DNA of 64,000 nt from Candidatus Magnetomicrobium cryptolimnococcus (GCA_018606805.1 JAGYWI010000003.1:124001-188000); one strand, 5' to 3'; positions 20,420 to 29,663 are shown, counted from the stretch's first letter. Notes: a model not told the origin generated them from the letters alone. Numbers and translations are program-made.

Positions 20420-21868
20420 ATGATGCTTATTACTTTAATATGGACACCATTTGTAGCTGCTATCGTATTAGCGTTAATTGGAGACAGGCGGTTTGCTTCA
20501 ACAATCAACGTATTAGGTTCAGCGGCTACTTTTTTGGCAAGTGTTTGGCTTGCTTTTCAGGTTTATGAGTATGGTGCTATCGTTACTAGTGGAAAATTAT
20601 TTTTTGTAGATGCCTTTAGCATCTATTTATCGGTTCTTACGGCTTTTGTTTCTATGACTACGGCTGTATTTAGTCATAAGTATATGCTAAGGGAAAGACA
20701 GCATGGGCGGGTTGGACGTAAGGGGATGCGCTTTTATCATGCTATGTTTCAAATGTTTATTTTTTCAATGCTTGTGTGTCTGCTTACGAATAATATTGGT
20801 GTACTATGGGTATCTATGGAGCTTGCAACGTTATCAACGGTGCTGTTAGTTTCATTGTATCGTACGCCAACGGCGATAGAGGCTGCATGGAAGTATTTTA
20901 TACTGTGTGGTGTTGGCATTGCGCAGGCACTTTTTGGAACGGTGCTTTTATATTTTGCAGCAGAGAAGGTCTTAGGTGAAGGGGCTGATGCTTTGCTTTG
21001 GACAAATCTAAGTCAAGTTAGTGGAAGGCTTGAGCCTACGATTCTATCGCTTGCTTTTGTGTTTTTAATGGTAGGTTATGGTACTAAAATGGGTCTTGTG
21101 CCGCTTCATAACTGGCTGCCAGATGCTCACAGCGAAGGGCCGACGCCAATATCGGCGGTGTTGTCGGGGCTTATGCTAAATATAGCCCTTTATGCCCTTG
21201 TCAGGTGCAAGGTACTGGTTGATGGCTCTACGCATACGCACTTTGCCGGTAATATCATGATTGGTTTTGGGATACTCTCCATTATAGTATCGTCCTTTTC
21301 ACTTTTACGGCAAAAGGACATAAAGCGCATGCTCTCGTACTCATCTATAGAGCATATGGGTATAGCAACGTTTGCCTTTGGGCTTGGAGGTGCCATAGCC
21401 ACCTTTGGTGCACTTTTGCACATGTTAGTACATTCACTGGCAAAATCCTCCATATTTTTTACAGCCGGGCACACCTCTCAGATATATCAAACGCAAGAAA
21501 TAGATAAGATAAAAGGGCTACTTAAGGGTAATCCATTTGTTGGCTGGATGCTCATACTTGGCACTATGGTTATCGCCGGGATGCCGCCTTTTGGAGTTTT
21601 TACGAGTGAATTTCTAATTTTAACAGCTACCATAAAAGATGCGCCATATTTGACGCCATTTTTGCTTTTAGGCATAGCAGTAGCCTTTGCTGGGCTTATG
21701 AGAAAGGCTCAGTACATGGTTTCGGGTGAAGTGCCGTTAAATCATCATCCGATGAAGGTGGCTTATCTGCCTGTAACACTGCACATGGCATTAGTGCTTA
21801 TAATGGGGATTTATATGCCGAATTTTTTAAACCTGTGGTTTAACTCGGCTGTGGAGTTGCTAAGATGA
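20420..21868 (+). CDS. hyfF: HyfF-like proton-translocating membrane subunit
   Basis: 482 aa, second antiporter-type subunit (NuoL/N, HyfF family) with about fourteen helices. Signatures include GVLWVSMELATLSTVLLVSL, GLVPLHNWLPDAHSEGPTPI and SSIEHMGIATFAFGLGG. It overlaps the next gene by 4 nt. Two ATGs are adjacent (20420, 20423). It is separated from hyfE by about 1 kb carrying the toxin-antitoxin pair. Confidence 0.93.
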   Translation: MMLITLIWTPFVAAIVLALIGDRRFASTINVLGSAATFLASVWLAFQVYEYGAIVTSGKLFFVDAFSIYLSVLTAFVSMTTAVFSHKYMLRERQHGRVGRKGMRFYHAMFQMFIFSMLVCLLTNNIGVLWVSMELATLSTVLLVSLYRTPTAIEAAWKYFILCGVGIAQALFGTVLLYFAAEKVLGEGADALLWTNLSQVSGRLEPTILSLAFVFLMVGYGTKMGLVPLHNWLPDAHSEGPTPISAVLSGLMLNIALYALVRCKVLVDGSTHTHFAGNIMIGFGILSIIVSSFSLLRQKDIKRMLSYSSIEHMGIATFAFGLGGAIATFGALLHMLVHSLAKSSIFFTAGHTSQIYQTQEIDKIKGLLKGNPFVGWMLILGTMVIAGMPPFGVFTSEFLILTATIKDAPYLTPFLLLGIAVAFAGLMRKAQYMVSGEVPLNHHPMKVAYLPVTLHMALVLIMGIYMPNFLNLWFNSAVELLR

Positions 21869-23436
21869 CAACATTACTGGAAACCTTAATGTCAGAACTT
21901 GGTGGGGAGGCTGTAGCAAATAAACATCAGTATCCTCGCACTGTTATTTCACTTATAGTGCCCAAAGACAAATTCGTAGTGGCGGCCAAGGCGTTGAAAA
22001 AAGCAGATGCCTTTCTTACAGCTGAGTGGGCAACTGATGAGACTATGTTAGGTGGTGGCTTTGGTATTTATGCTTGTTATAGGTGTGATGCCCAGTATTT
22101 AGTAGTAAAAACAAAGGTATCTGAAGATGACCCTACCTTTCCCTCGCTTATTAAAAAGTATGTGCCAGCTTACAGGTTTGAACGACAAATGAGTAGCCTT
22201 ATGGGGGTTATACCGGTGGGACATACGGATATGAGACCATGGATTAAGTTTGAAAACTGGCCACCTGATGCGTGGCCACTGAGGAAGTCCTTTGCTGCTT
22301 CAACACTAATGCCATCGGTGCAGGGGGATTATCAATGGATAAGGGCTTATGGCGAGGGGGTTTATGAAATCCCGGTTGGACCGGTACATGCCGGGATAAT
22401 AGAGCCGGGACATTTCAGATTTCAAGCAGTAGGGGAAAACATAATTAATCTTGAGGCACGCCTTGGCTACGTTCATAAGGGGATAGAAAAGAGGTTTGAG
22501 GTGCTAAGCTTTCAAGACGGTGTAAGGTTAGCAGCACGTGTTTCAGGGGATACAACCGTAGCCCATAGCATTGCCTACAGCATAGCACTAGAGACGATGA
22601 CGGGGTGTCGTGTTCCTCAAAGGGGGCACTGGTTAAGGGCACTTTTTTTGGAACGAGAGCGTATAGCAAATCATCTTGGAGATATAGGGGCTATTTGCAA
22701 TGATGCCGCATTTGCTTTTATGTTATATCAGTTATCAAGGCTCAAGGAAACGCTGTTGCGCACTAATCGTAAATTATTTGGGCACAGATTTATAATGGAC
22801 AGGGTTGTACCGGGTGGGTGTACTGTTGATATTGATACAGAGGGCAAAGCGGAAATCTTAGTGGAGCTTGATGTATTGGCTAAGCAGTTTCAACGGCTTG
22901 TACGTATTTATGAAGAAAACCCCTCGCTTGAAGATAGGGTTAGGGATACGGGCGTATTTACACCTGAAATAGCTAAAGAACTTTGCACGGTGGGGGTTGT
23001 TGCTAGGGCAAGTGGATTAAAAGTGGATTGTCGTGTGCACCAGCCATTTCCACCGTATGATTCCATAGAGGTGAAGGTGCCAGTGCTCATTTCTGGGGAT
23101 GTTCATGCACGGGTTTGGGTAAGAGTTAAAGAAATAAGGGAATCCATACGTATAATAAAACATATATTGGAAAACCTCCCAGATGGTGCTATACGAACGG
23201 ATATTAGTATGCCAATATCGGAGTCGGAGGGGTTTGCGGCGGTTGAGGGCTGGCGTGGTGAGATTATTTATTGGTTGCAGGCAGGGGCTGACGCTCAGAT
23301 AAACCGGTGTATGGTAAGAGACCCGTCTAGTGTTAATTGGCTTGGACTTGAGCAGGCGATAAAGGGTAATATAGTACCTGATTTTCCACTTTGTAACAAG
23401 AGTTTTAATCAATCATATTCGGGGCATGATTTATGA
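21865..23436 (+). CDS. hyfG: HyfG-like large subunit (NuoC-NuoD fusion) lacking NiFe ligands
   Basis: 523 aa. Residues 1 to about 165 are NuoC-like and the rest is the NuoD/hydrogenase large-subunit fold (VGPVHAGIIEPGHFRF, LGYVHKGIEKRFE). In NiFe hydrogenases a CxxC follows the R-[IV] here; this protein has RVSGDTTVAHS (residues 225-235). The C-terminal DPCxxC is replaced by FPLCNKSFNQSYSGHDL, a NuoD-like ending with one cysteine out of register. It should therefore not bind NiFe. This fits the energy-converting-hydrogenase-related (Ehr) complexes, whose substrate is unknown. No C-terminal maturation extension is present. Confidence 0.9.
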   Translation: MTTLLETLMSELGGEAVANKHQYPRTVISLIVPKDKFVVAAKALKKADAFLTAEWATDETMLGGGFGIYACYRCDAQYLVVKTKVSEDDPTFPSLIKKYVPAYRFERQMSSLMGVIPVGHTDMRPWIKFENWPPDAWPLRKSFAASTLMPSVQGDYQWIRAYGEGVYEIPVGPVHAGIIEPGHFRFQAVGENIINLEARLGYVHKGIEKRFEVLSFQDGVRLAARVSGDTTVAHSIAYSIALETMTGCRVPQRGHWLRALFLERERIANHLGDIGAICNDAAFAFMLYQLSRLKETLLRTNRKLFGHRFIMDRVVPGGCTVDIDTEGKAEILVELDVLAKQFQRLVRIYEENPSLEDRVRDTGVFTPEIAKELCTVGVVARASGLKVDCRVHQPFPPYDSIEVKVPVLISGDVHARVWVRVKEIRESIRIIKHILENLPDGAIRTDISMPISESEGFAAVEGWRGEIIYWLQAGADAQINRCMVRDPSSVNWLGLEQAIKGNIVPDFPLCNKSFNQSYSGHDL

Positions 23437-23945
23437 TAAGAATTTTAAGACAAATGTTTCGTACTGGAATAGCAACAGAGCCTATTGCTGTTGCCAATGA
23501 TGATAATGTCAAGATAATGGACATAAAATTAAGCAAAACGGCCAAAAGGTGTTTACGTAAGAGTTTAGTAATAAGGCAGGTGGATGCCGGCTCATGCAAT
23601 GGCTGTGAACTTGAAATACACGCTATAAATAACCCAATCTATAACTGTGAGAGATTTGGTATACGTTTTACGGCCTCACCGCGGTTTGCCGATATGGTCT
23701 TGGTAACCGGGCCGGTTAGCAGGAATATGGAAGTTGCCCTGCGTCGGACGTATAATGCTATGGCTACACCAAAGCTTGTAGTGGCACTTGGGGATTGCGC
23801 ATGTAATGGTGGTATCTTTGGTGAAAGCTATGCCTCTTGTGGAGGGGTTGACAAGGTTATACCTGTAGATGTTTACATATCAGGCTGTCCACCAGTGCCG
23901 GAGGATATTCTGCAAGGAATTTTAAAGATATTTATACCAAAATAA
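23433..23945 (+). CDS. hyfI: HyfI-like (NuoB family) iron-sulfur subunit
   Basis: 170 aa. All four ligands for the proximal/N2-type [4Fe-4S] cluster are present: SCNGCE (two), GDCACNGG and SGCPP. The first ~45 residues are extra relative to minimal NuoB. It overlaps hyfG by 4 nt and ends the operon. No HyfH/HyfA-type 2[4Fe-4S] ferredoxin subunit is encoded here, so the electron donor to this cluster is not apparent. The retained cluster alongside a ligand-free large subunit argues that the complex still does redox chemistry. Confidence 0.93.
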   Translation: MIRILRQMFRTGIATEPIAVANDDNVKIMDIKLSKTAKRCLRKSLVIRQVDAGSCNGCELEIHAINNPIYNCERFGIRFTASPRFADMVLVTGPVSRNMEVALRRTYNAMATPKLVVALGDCACNGGIFGESYASCGGVDKVIPVDVYISGCPPVPEDILQGILKIFIPK

Positions 23946-24000
23946 AAATGGTTTGCAAAAAATAATAGTTATATTTTTTATTATATCTTATGGAAATGTT

Positions 24001-24178
24001 GTTTTTGGGGTTCAAGGGTGTGTCTACACACTCTCCTCACATAGGTTCGCCCATACAAATAGATGTGTAGGGGCAGACCTATGTGTCTGCCCTATGTTCC
24101 TTGTCAGGGAGGTGTGCTGCCGCACCCCTTTTTTTTGAAAAGGGTTTCCCCCCACTCCTCTTTCTTTTCTTTTTTTTA
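24001..24178. repeat. Composite intergenic repeats (shared 20-mer, AGGTTCGCCC family, element copy 4)
   Basis: Starts with the copy of TTTTTGGGGTTCAAGGGTGT also seen after hepT. ACATAGGTTCGCCC and GGGGCAGACCTATGTG then form imperfect arms (about 24036-24086). The partial modular element follows (GGTGTGCTGCCGCACC, AAAAGGGTTTCCCCCC, pyrimidine tail). It lies between convergent genes and probably acts as a bidirectional terminator. Confidence 0.7.
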
Positions 24179-25372
24179 ATCAACCTTTACACTTACAATA
24201 AATATCGGAATTGAGATAACAAGCAATGCAGACATTATCCAAAATGAGTACAGATAATCAAGCCTTGCTATCAAAAGTCCTGCTACAATAGGTCCGGAGG
24301 CGTGCCCTATGTCAAATAGTGTTCCAAAAGCCCCCATAGCTGTTCCAAAGTGCCTTGCTTTACATATATCAGCCACCAATGCCGCAGATGATGAGGTTAC
24401 AAACGCTTCTCCTATCCCAAAGAAAATAGCGGTACCCAAAAGGGGATAAAACCCTTTTAGTAGTGGTATGGCTCCAAAAGAGCCGGCACAAAGAAGCATT
24501 CCCACTATTATTATAGCCTTTCTGCCATACCTATCTGAAATCTTTCCCATTATGGGCTTTGAAATTATTGTTGCAAATACCTGTATACCCCAAAGAAGCC
24601 CTGCCTGAAATTCATTAAGCCCTGCAACCACCACCGCATAGATTGGAAGAAATGCCTCAAGCGCCCCAACTGTCATATTTTGCAAGCCTTCCATATTTGA
24701 GGTTATAACAATCCGCTTGTCGCTCATCACCTCTTTTATCCCGGATATAAGGCGCACAAAGGAGGCTTGCAATCCAAGTCCTTTTCCTTTGTCTTCCTCA
24801 CCTTTTAGCAATTTGAATGTAAAAAGGAGCGACATTATACCAGCAAAACCGCTTACTATATATACCGTTTGAAAATCAGTTATTGAAGGGGTTGGGCTTC
24901 CTGATAAACTGTGGAGTATTAAGCCACCAACGGGTGCTCCAAAGAGATTCCCAATGATTGTAATTGATGAAAACCACGAAAGCATCTCACCCTTTCTCTC
25001 CTTTGCTATATCCACAACAAAGGCCATTGATACAGGTCCATAGATAGCCGTTGCAAATCCATGGATGAAACGAATTACAAGTAAGACTTGGTAATCACGG
25101 GCAAATAGGTATGTAAATGGTAAAATGGCAAATATAAAACTACCTACAAGCAAGGTCTTTCTTCTACCGATTATATCTGAAAGGGCACCTGATGGTAGTT
25201 TAAAAAATATCCCTGTTACTGTGGATATACCAACAACAAACCCTATAGCCTCCGGACCTGCTCCGAGATAGAGGGCAAAAAGTGGAAGCACTGGGCTTCT
25301 TGCAAGTGAATAGGAAAATCTTGCAAAAAACCCCACCATGCACATTGCATTAAATTGGCTAAGTATGTTCAT
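24176..25372 (-). CDS. MFS transporter
   Basis: 398 aa, twelve predicted helices. The classic MFS loop motif appears after helix 2 (GALSDIIGRRKTLLV) and, in its second-half form, as GKISDRYGRKAIIIVG. Substrate not deducible. It is third in a minus-strand run chrB - DUF2148 - MFS (20 nt after the DUF2148 gene), taking the place that the chromate transporter ChrA usually has. A role in export of a toxic ion or drug is therefore possible, but inferred only from context. The stop lies within the pyrimidine tail of the adjacent repeat. Confidence 0.85.
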   Translation of the reverse strand: MNILSQFNAMCMVGFFARFSYSLARSPVLPLFALYLGAGPEAIGFVVGISTVTGIFFKLPSGALSDIIGRRKTLLVGSFIFAILPFTYLFARDYQVLLVIRFIHGFATAIYGPVSMAFVVDIAKERKGEMLSWFSSITIIGNLFGAPVGGLILHSLSGSPTPSITDFQTVYIVSGFAGIMSLLFTFKLLKGEEDKGKGLGLQASFVRLISGIKEVMSDKRIVITSNMEGLQNMTVGALEAFLPIYAVVVAGLNEFQAGLLWGIQVFATIISKPIMGKISDRYGRKAIIIVGMLLCAGSFGAIPLLKGFYPLLGTAIFFGIGEAFVTSSSAALVADICKARHFGTAMGAFGTLFDIGHASGPIVAGLLIARLDYLYSFWIMSALLVISIPIFIVSVKVD

Positions 25373-25392
25373 TTCTTGTACTCCATATTTGA

Positions 25393-25947
25393 CTAATGCT
25401 TTGCTGGCACATTTCTGTCAAAGTATATGCTCTTTCCACCTATGCTTATAGGTATGCCCATAGCCACTTCTGCTTTTATTAACCCAAGTGCCCTTGCTGC
25501 TGCCCCCACTCTTTGCTGCACCCTATTATCTACATTTAAAAGACTTGCCGTCTTAGCAGCCGAAGAAAGTGCAACGCCTATATCCATCATCCGCATAACA
25601 CAATGTGGACCTGTATAGCCCATATCCTTGTCCTTAATCTGCCTATTTTTAGCAAATTCTCCGCACGATGCAAAGCCACACCCACCGCAATCATACCCGG
25701 CGGTTACGGCCTTACTAAGCCCTACAAGTACGACTGCCTGAGAGTTTTCTATGTTTGAAGCATCCCGAAGCCAAAACGCCTCATTCGTACTATCCGGCGC
25801 GTAATCTTTCATCTTTTGCGCTATATTTTTGAGCTCACCTTCATCCGTTATTACAACGATTTCTAAAAAGTCCTTCCCTCCTGCCTTAGGTGCTGTCCGT
25901 GCAGAAGCCGCCATTAACTGTGCCGCCATATGTGCTACATCTTTCAT
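25393..25947 (-). CDS. DUF2148 ferredoxin-like domain protein
   Basis: 184 aa. The central DCGGCGFASCGEF plus a later cysteine in GPHCVMRMMDIG supply four cysteines for an iron-sulfur cluster, the layout of DUF2148. The C-terminus (VAMGIPISIGGKSIYFDR) is also typical of the family. The function of DUF2148 is unknown to me. It sits 3 nt downstream of chrB and 20 nt upstream of the MFS gene, clearly one operon. Confidence 0.85.
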   Translation of the reverse strand: MKDVAHMAAQLMAASARTAPKAGGKDFLEIVVITDEGELKNIAQKMKDYAPDSTNEAFWLRDASNIENSQAVVLVGLSKAVTAGYDCGGCGFASCGEFAKNRQIKDKDMGYTGPHCVMRMMDIGVALSSAAKTASLLNVDNRVQQRVGAAARALGLIKAEVAMGIPISIGGKSIYFDRNVPAKH

Positions 25948-25950
25948 GTG

Positions 25951-26916
25951 TTATCTCCTTATAGGTTCTTTTTGATTTGCATATAGGGCATCAAATATAA
26001 TCATGCCCCTGTCCATTACCTCATGGTCGTCCTTTGACATCTTGACTATCCCTTGTATTATTTTCTTAATGCCCTTTGTGTCTTCTAAATATGAGGTATC
26101 ATCTTCTAAGTCTATACTGTGAACCACCTTCATTATGTAATTTATCCCCTTATCTATTATCTTAAAAGACCCAGCAAGCACCTCGAAGGTTACCATATTG
26201 TCTTTATGTGTAAAATCCCCTCCATCTATATCAAACAATATGGCATTATCTGGTCTTTCCTTGCCTTCAGAGGGTAAGACAAAGTGAATTTGCGCCTTAT
26301 CATCTATAAAGCGCTTAATATACCACCAAGAAGCTATCCTATCAATATAGGGATTTTTTCTTGTAACCCATATCTTATGTGTAAAATCTTCTATATTTAA
26401 TGCTGCACTTAAAACTAATTCTTTGTTAGGATTTAATCTATTTGACAAAGATTCAAGCAACGCGGCCATCCTTTCGCCTTTTTCTGATGAAAAAAAATCA
26501 ATCTCCTTTATAGAGTTAAATTCCCGCATAAACCTTTTCATCAACCTTGCTCGTTGTGCTTCTACATCTTCAGTAACTACATCGTTTACATAGAGCATTG
26601 CATCAAAGTCCTTTAATTTTTCTTCAAGCTTGATATAACCAGACTCCCGCTCCTTATTAAACATTGCCACTATCTCATCATTTGTTATGTTTTCAATATG
26701 CTCACACTTGAAAAAAACCGCCTCTCCTCCCATCTCCTCCACTTCTTTTACCGTCCATTCTAAGTGCTCATAGTGAATATCACTCATGGGCAGGATATAA
26801 AGTGAGTTTTTAAGTTGAAGTGCCCCTATGTTTGATAGTTTCCTCCAAACCCTCACCCTTGCCTTTGAACTTTGTGTAGGAAGGCTGTATGTAAAGACTA
26901 TCCATGTGTTATACAT
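25951..26916 (-). CDS. chrB: ChrB-like chromate-resistance/regulatory protein
   Basis: 321 aa. The N-terminal domain (WIVFTYSLPTQSSKARVRVW, then ALQLKNSLYILP) and C-terminal domain (WVTRKNPYIDRIASWWYIKRF, then ILFDIDGGDFTHKD) both match ChrB. In other bacteria ChrB represses or senses chromate for the chr operon, and the C-terminal domain is also found alone in chromate-resistance proteins. No ChrA is nearby. The promoter region carries repeated GTTATA motifs that could be its own operator. Confidence 0.8.
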   Translation of the reverse strand: MYNTWIVFTYSLPTQSSKARVRVWRKLSNIGALQLKNSLYILPMSDIHYEHLEWTVKEVEEMGGEAVFFKCEHIENITNDEIVAMFNKERESGYIKLEEKLKDFDAMLYVNDVVTEDVEAQRARLMKRFMREFNSIKEIDFFSSEKGERMAALLESLSNRLNPNKELVLSAALNIEDFTHKIWVTRKNPYIDRIASWWYIKRFIDDKAQIHFVLPSEGKERPDNAILFDIDGGDFTHKDNMVTFEVLAGSFKIIDKGINYIMKVVHSIDLEDDTSYLEDTKGIKKIIQGIVKMSKDDHEVMDRGMIIFDALYANQKEPIRR

Positions 26917-26953
26917 ATAACATTATAGTAATATATATAACATAAATTGTCAA
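26909..26953 (-). promoter_or_regulatory. chrB promoter with palindromic GTTATA sites
   Basis: On the minus strand TTGACA (26953-26948), a 17-nt spacer and TACTAT (26930-26925). GTTATACATATAAC is a perfect inverted repeat over the start codon, and further GTTATAT copies lie between, suggesting an autoregulatory operator. Confidence 0.5.
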
Positions 26954-27304
26954 GCTAAAAACTGCCATTTGCCAAAATAATGACACAATAGTCAAAGAAA
27001 AAGACTTTAATAAAAAATTTTTATTAACTAATTAAAAAAAAAACTTTTACAAATTAACCGTTGATTCATTAGAATAGCTTCATTATTATGTAAAAACAGT
27101 TATCAATGCAGAATTATTACAAATCGATATTAATAACAATTAAGATGAGAAAGGAGTAGGTGTTATCAGATAAGGGTATAAAATAGCATAGGTATAATTA
27201 TTGCATATCTCATATCAATTAATGCTTATGTTTAATCAGCCATCAAAATTTATATTTTGTTAGCTAAGTCAACACAAATACTTCTAAAGAAAGGAGAGAC
27301 GTTT
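26954..27304. other. Divergent intergenic region, chrB / NlpC gene
   Basis: Very AT-rich. A TATAAT at 27193-27198 without a clear -35 could serve the NlpC/P60 gene, leaving a leader of about 100 nt. I see no small gene or known riboswitch. Confidence 0.4.
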
Positions 27305-28657
27305 ATGACAAGAAAATCTCCAGTACTGTTTTTGGTTATGACGTTTATTCTTCTGTATGGATGTACGAGTACAAGACAAGTTGCGTCAATAAAACCGAAC
27401 ACTGCGCCTCAAGAGTTAAGGGATGAAGCCGAGGGTATGTCTATGGCTATGGAGGAGGATGATGTTCTTTATGCCTCTTATGGTAATTCTTATAATAGTT
27501 CAGTGTATGATGTAGTTGAAAAGAAGCTGCCCAAGGTATACAAAGACTATATCGGTATGGAATACCGCTTAGGTGCAAACCCAGATGAATCATCCTCTGC
27601 TGATTGCTCACATTTGGTAAGTGCTTTGATGAGAAAGTGCTTATCAAATACAAATTACGCATTTGCCCCCTACTACGTTAACTCCAGAGGAATATACAAA
27701 AACACGTACAAAATTGACGTAAGCCAAGTAAAGCCTGGAGATGTCCTTATATTCAACTCCAATGGTAGGATAAACCACACAGGCATGGTAACAAGGAAAA
27801 GCGATGACGTGGTTTATTTCGTACACGCTTCATCAACAAATGGGGTCGTGGTAACCTCTACAGCGTCCCGTATTTGGGATTCATACTGGCAAGAGCGCTT
27901 TCATTCATTTAGAAGATGGAAGCCAACCGTATTTATGGCAGATGATAATCTATCCACAATGTATGCCTCGGCAGGGATAAAGAAAAAACCCTCTCGGTTA
28001 AATGCCGGCTCTTATGAAAAACCAGAGCAATTAGCCCAGAACGCTGTAAAACCAGCAGTCAAAAAAGTTGATAGTGCTGTAAGACCTGAGGAGGTTGTCG
28101 AGGTAGCTAAAACATCTATAAAAACAAAAGAAAGCAACAAACAAAACACTCAAGCCCATGATAACGGTCTTGTAGCAAAGGCAGCCAAAACTACAGATAA
28201 AGTAGCTGATAAAGTAGCTGCTGCCCCCGTTGCCTTAGCTAAAACACCGGGCAACACCGGTAAAAAGAACCAAGTAGCCGAGAAGGTTCAAGTAGCTCAG
28301 GTTTCCCAAAAAACCGACAAAAAAACCGCCCCAAAAACTAATACTACCGAAAAATCTCAGACTGAAAAATCCCAAACCGCTAAAAAAGATAACGTCAAAG
28401 ATAGCAAGCTCCAAGTAGCACAAAAGAAATCTGAGACAACAGAAAAGCCTCAAATAGCTAAAAAGCAAGCACCGGAGAAAATGTTACTTGCCAAGAATTT
28501 TGAGCCAGTTGGTGCAAAAAAGAGTTTGATTGCATTAAAAGCAGGCAAAGATAAAGCCGTAGATAGTAAAGTTTCTACCGCTACAAAAAAGGCCGAACCG
28601 GTAAAGGAAAAAATTTCCAATACCAATAAGGTTGCTAAGAAAACAGCACGTTCATAA
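27305..28657 (+). CDS. NlpC/P60-family lipoprotein with long Lys/Ala-rich tail
   Basis: 450 aa from the ATG at 27305, which has AGGAG eight nt upstream (a TTG at 27257 is in frame but has no support). The lipoprotein signal ends in the lipobox LLYGC. The cell-wall hydrolase domain is at about residues 75-210, with catalytic Cys in ADCSHLV (about 101), His in NHTGMV (about 158) and a third polar site near FVHAS. Residues about 230-450 are Lys/Ala/Thr-rich and disordered, perhaps binding anionic cell wall. It probably cleaves peptidoglycan peptides at the outer-membrane face; the target bond is not deducible. Confidence 0.87.
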   Translation: MTRKSPVLFLVMTFILLYGCTSTRQVASIKPNTAPQELRDEAEGMSMAMEEDDVLYASYGNSYNSSVYDVVEKKLPKVYKDYIGMEYRLGANPDESSSADCSHLVSALMRKCLSNTNYAFAPYYVNSRGIYKNTYKIDVSQVKPGDVLIFNSNGRINHTGMVTRKSDDVVYFVHASSTNGVVVTSTASRIWDSYWQERFHSFRRWKPTVFMADDNLSTMYASAGIKKKPSRLNAGSYEKPEQLAQNAVKPAVKKVDSAVRPEEVVEVAKTSIKTKESNKQNTQAHDNGLVAKAAKTTDKVADKVAAAPVALAKTPGNTGKKNQVAEKVQVAQVSQKTDKKTAPKTNTTEKSQTEKSQTAKKDNVKDSKLQVAQKKSETTEKPQIAKKQAPEKMLLAKNFEPVGAKKSLIALKAGKDKAVDSKVSTATKKAEPVKEKISNTNKVAKKTARS

Positions 28658-28681
28658 CTCGTTTTGATAGGTAACAAAATA

Positions 28682-28759
28682 AGGGCTTGCCCCCTAGGTT
28701 CGCCCCTACAAAAATACATGTATTGTAGGCAGACTTAGGGGCAAGCCCTGTTTTATTAT
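28682..28759 (+). terminator. Strong hairpin terminator built from the AGGTTCGCCC repeat
   Basis: AGGGCTTGCCCC (28682-28693) pairs exactly with GGGGCAAGCCCT (28738-28749), enclosing an AGGTTCGCCCCTACA...TTGTAGG inner repeat, followed by GTTTTATTAT. It ends transcription of the NlpC gene. Confidence 0.7.
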
Positions 28760-28866
28760 CTACACTTTGTGCCGTTGAGTAATTAATAAATTTAATAAAT
28801 TTTTTTTGTTATTTTATCTGGATTTATAGTATTATATATAGAAGAAAACTCGGGGAGGTTGTTGTT

Positions 28867-29127
28867 TTGGAAAGATTACGTAGTCTTGAAGAAAAAATAT
28901 CGTCATTTATAGAAAAAGTTCGAATGCTGAAAGAAGCTAATGTTAAGCTTGAAAAACAAGCATCAGAGTTCGAAAGGGAAAGATTGCAAAAACAACAAGA
29001 AGTAGTTACTCTGAGGGCGGAGCTTGAGAAAAAGGAGATGGAGATTTCGCGTTTACAGGGTGAAAGAACGTCGGTTGCTGAACAAATAGAGGCTATTTTA
29101 AATGAATTGGATAATATAGAGATTTGA
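28867..29127 (+). CDS. zapB: ZapB-like coiled-coil division protein
   Basis: 86 aa, almost entirely heptad-patterned coiled coil (LEEKISSFIEKVRMLKEANV onward) with no cysteine and no hydrophobic segment. It matches the ZapB type, whose members help organise FtsZ rings. TTG start with GGGGAGG about 9 nt upstream; the stop overlaps the zapA-region TTG by 4 nt. Adjacent zapA supports the identification. Coiled coils are easily over-assigned, so the name is moderate. Confidence 0.7.
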   Translation: MERLRSLEEKISSFIEKVRMLKEANVKLEKQASEFERERLQKQQEVVTLRAELEKKEMEISRLQGERTSVAEQIEAILNELDNIEI

Positions 29128-29132
29128 AAAAG

Positions 29133-29663
29133 ATGGGAAGCGTTGAAGTTAATATCTTAGGCCAAAAGTATACAATACGCGGCGAGGAAAACGAAGACTA
29201 CATAGCCTCATTGGCCAATTATTTAAACAATCGAATATCGGAAATTTGCAATAATGCTCCAAATGTACATCCGTTAAAGGCTGCTATTTTGTCTGGCCTT
29301 GGTGTGGCTGATGAAGTCTTTAAGCTTAAAGAGGAAATCAGGATTATCAATAAGCGATATGAGCAGGTTAAAAAGGAGCTTGGAGATTCAGACGATATTA
29401 AAAAAATCAAGAGCGATTATTCTAAGTTAAAAGAAGAATATGATAGAATGGCCATTCTTTATGAAAATACAAAGGACTATTACACGATAAGGGCAGAGCT
29501 TGAGCGGCTTAGGGTGGAAAATGATAAAATGGCTAAAGAGCTCGCTGTAACAGGCCAATATTATAAGGTCAAGGATGAGCTGGAGCGCCTTAAAGAGGGA
29601 TACGATATGTTGACTAAGGAGCTGGAGGCAACCACGGATGCCCTTAATAATATCTTAGGATAA
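29133..29663 (+). CDS. zapA: Cell division protein ZapA-like with coiled-coil extension
   Basis: 176 aa from the ATG at 29133 (a TTG at 29124 overlaps zapB). The N-terminal ~85 residues (VEVNILGQKYTIRG, then AILSGLGVADEVFKLKEEI) are the ZapA domain that binds and bundles FtsZ. The remaining ~90 residues are extra coiled coil with repeated 'YYxVKDELERLK' like units, making it longer than the usual ~100 aa. Confidence 0.82.
   Translation: MGSVEVNILGQKYTIRGEENEDYIASLANYLNNRISEICNNAPNVHPLKAAILSGLGVADEVFKLKEEIRIINKRYEQVKKELGDSDDIKKIKSDYSKLKEEYDRMAILYENTKDYYTIRAELERLRVENDKMAKELAVTGQYYKVKDELERLKEGYDMLTKELEATTDALNNILG

Noticed and set aside
21865-23436. Functional NiFe hydrogenase large subunit, or selenocysteine version
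   Set aside because: Neither CxxC pair is present and no in-frame TGA occurs at those sites; Ser and Asp/Thr occupy them instead.
23953-24138. 61-codon frame after hyfI
   Set aside because: Made of intergenic repeat sequence; no protein-like pattern.
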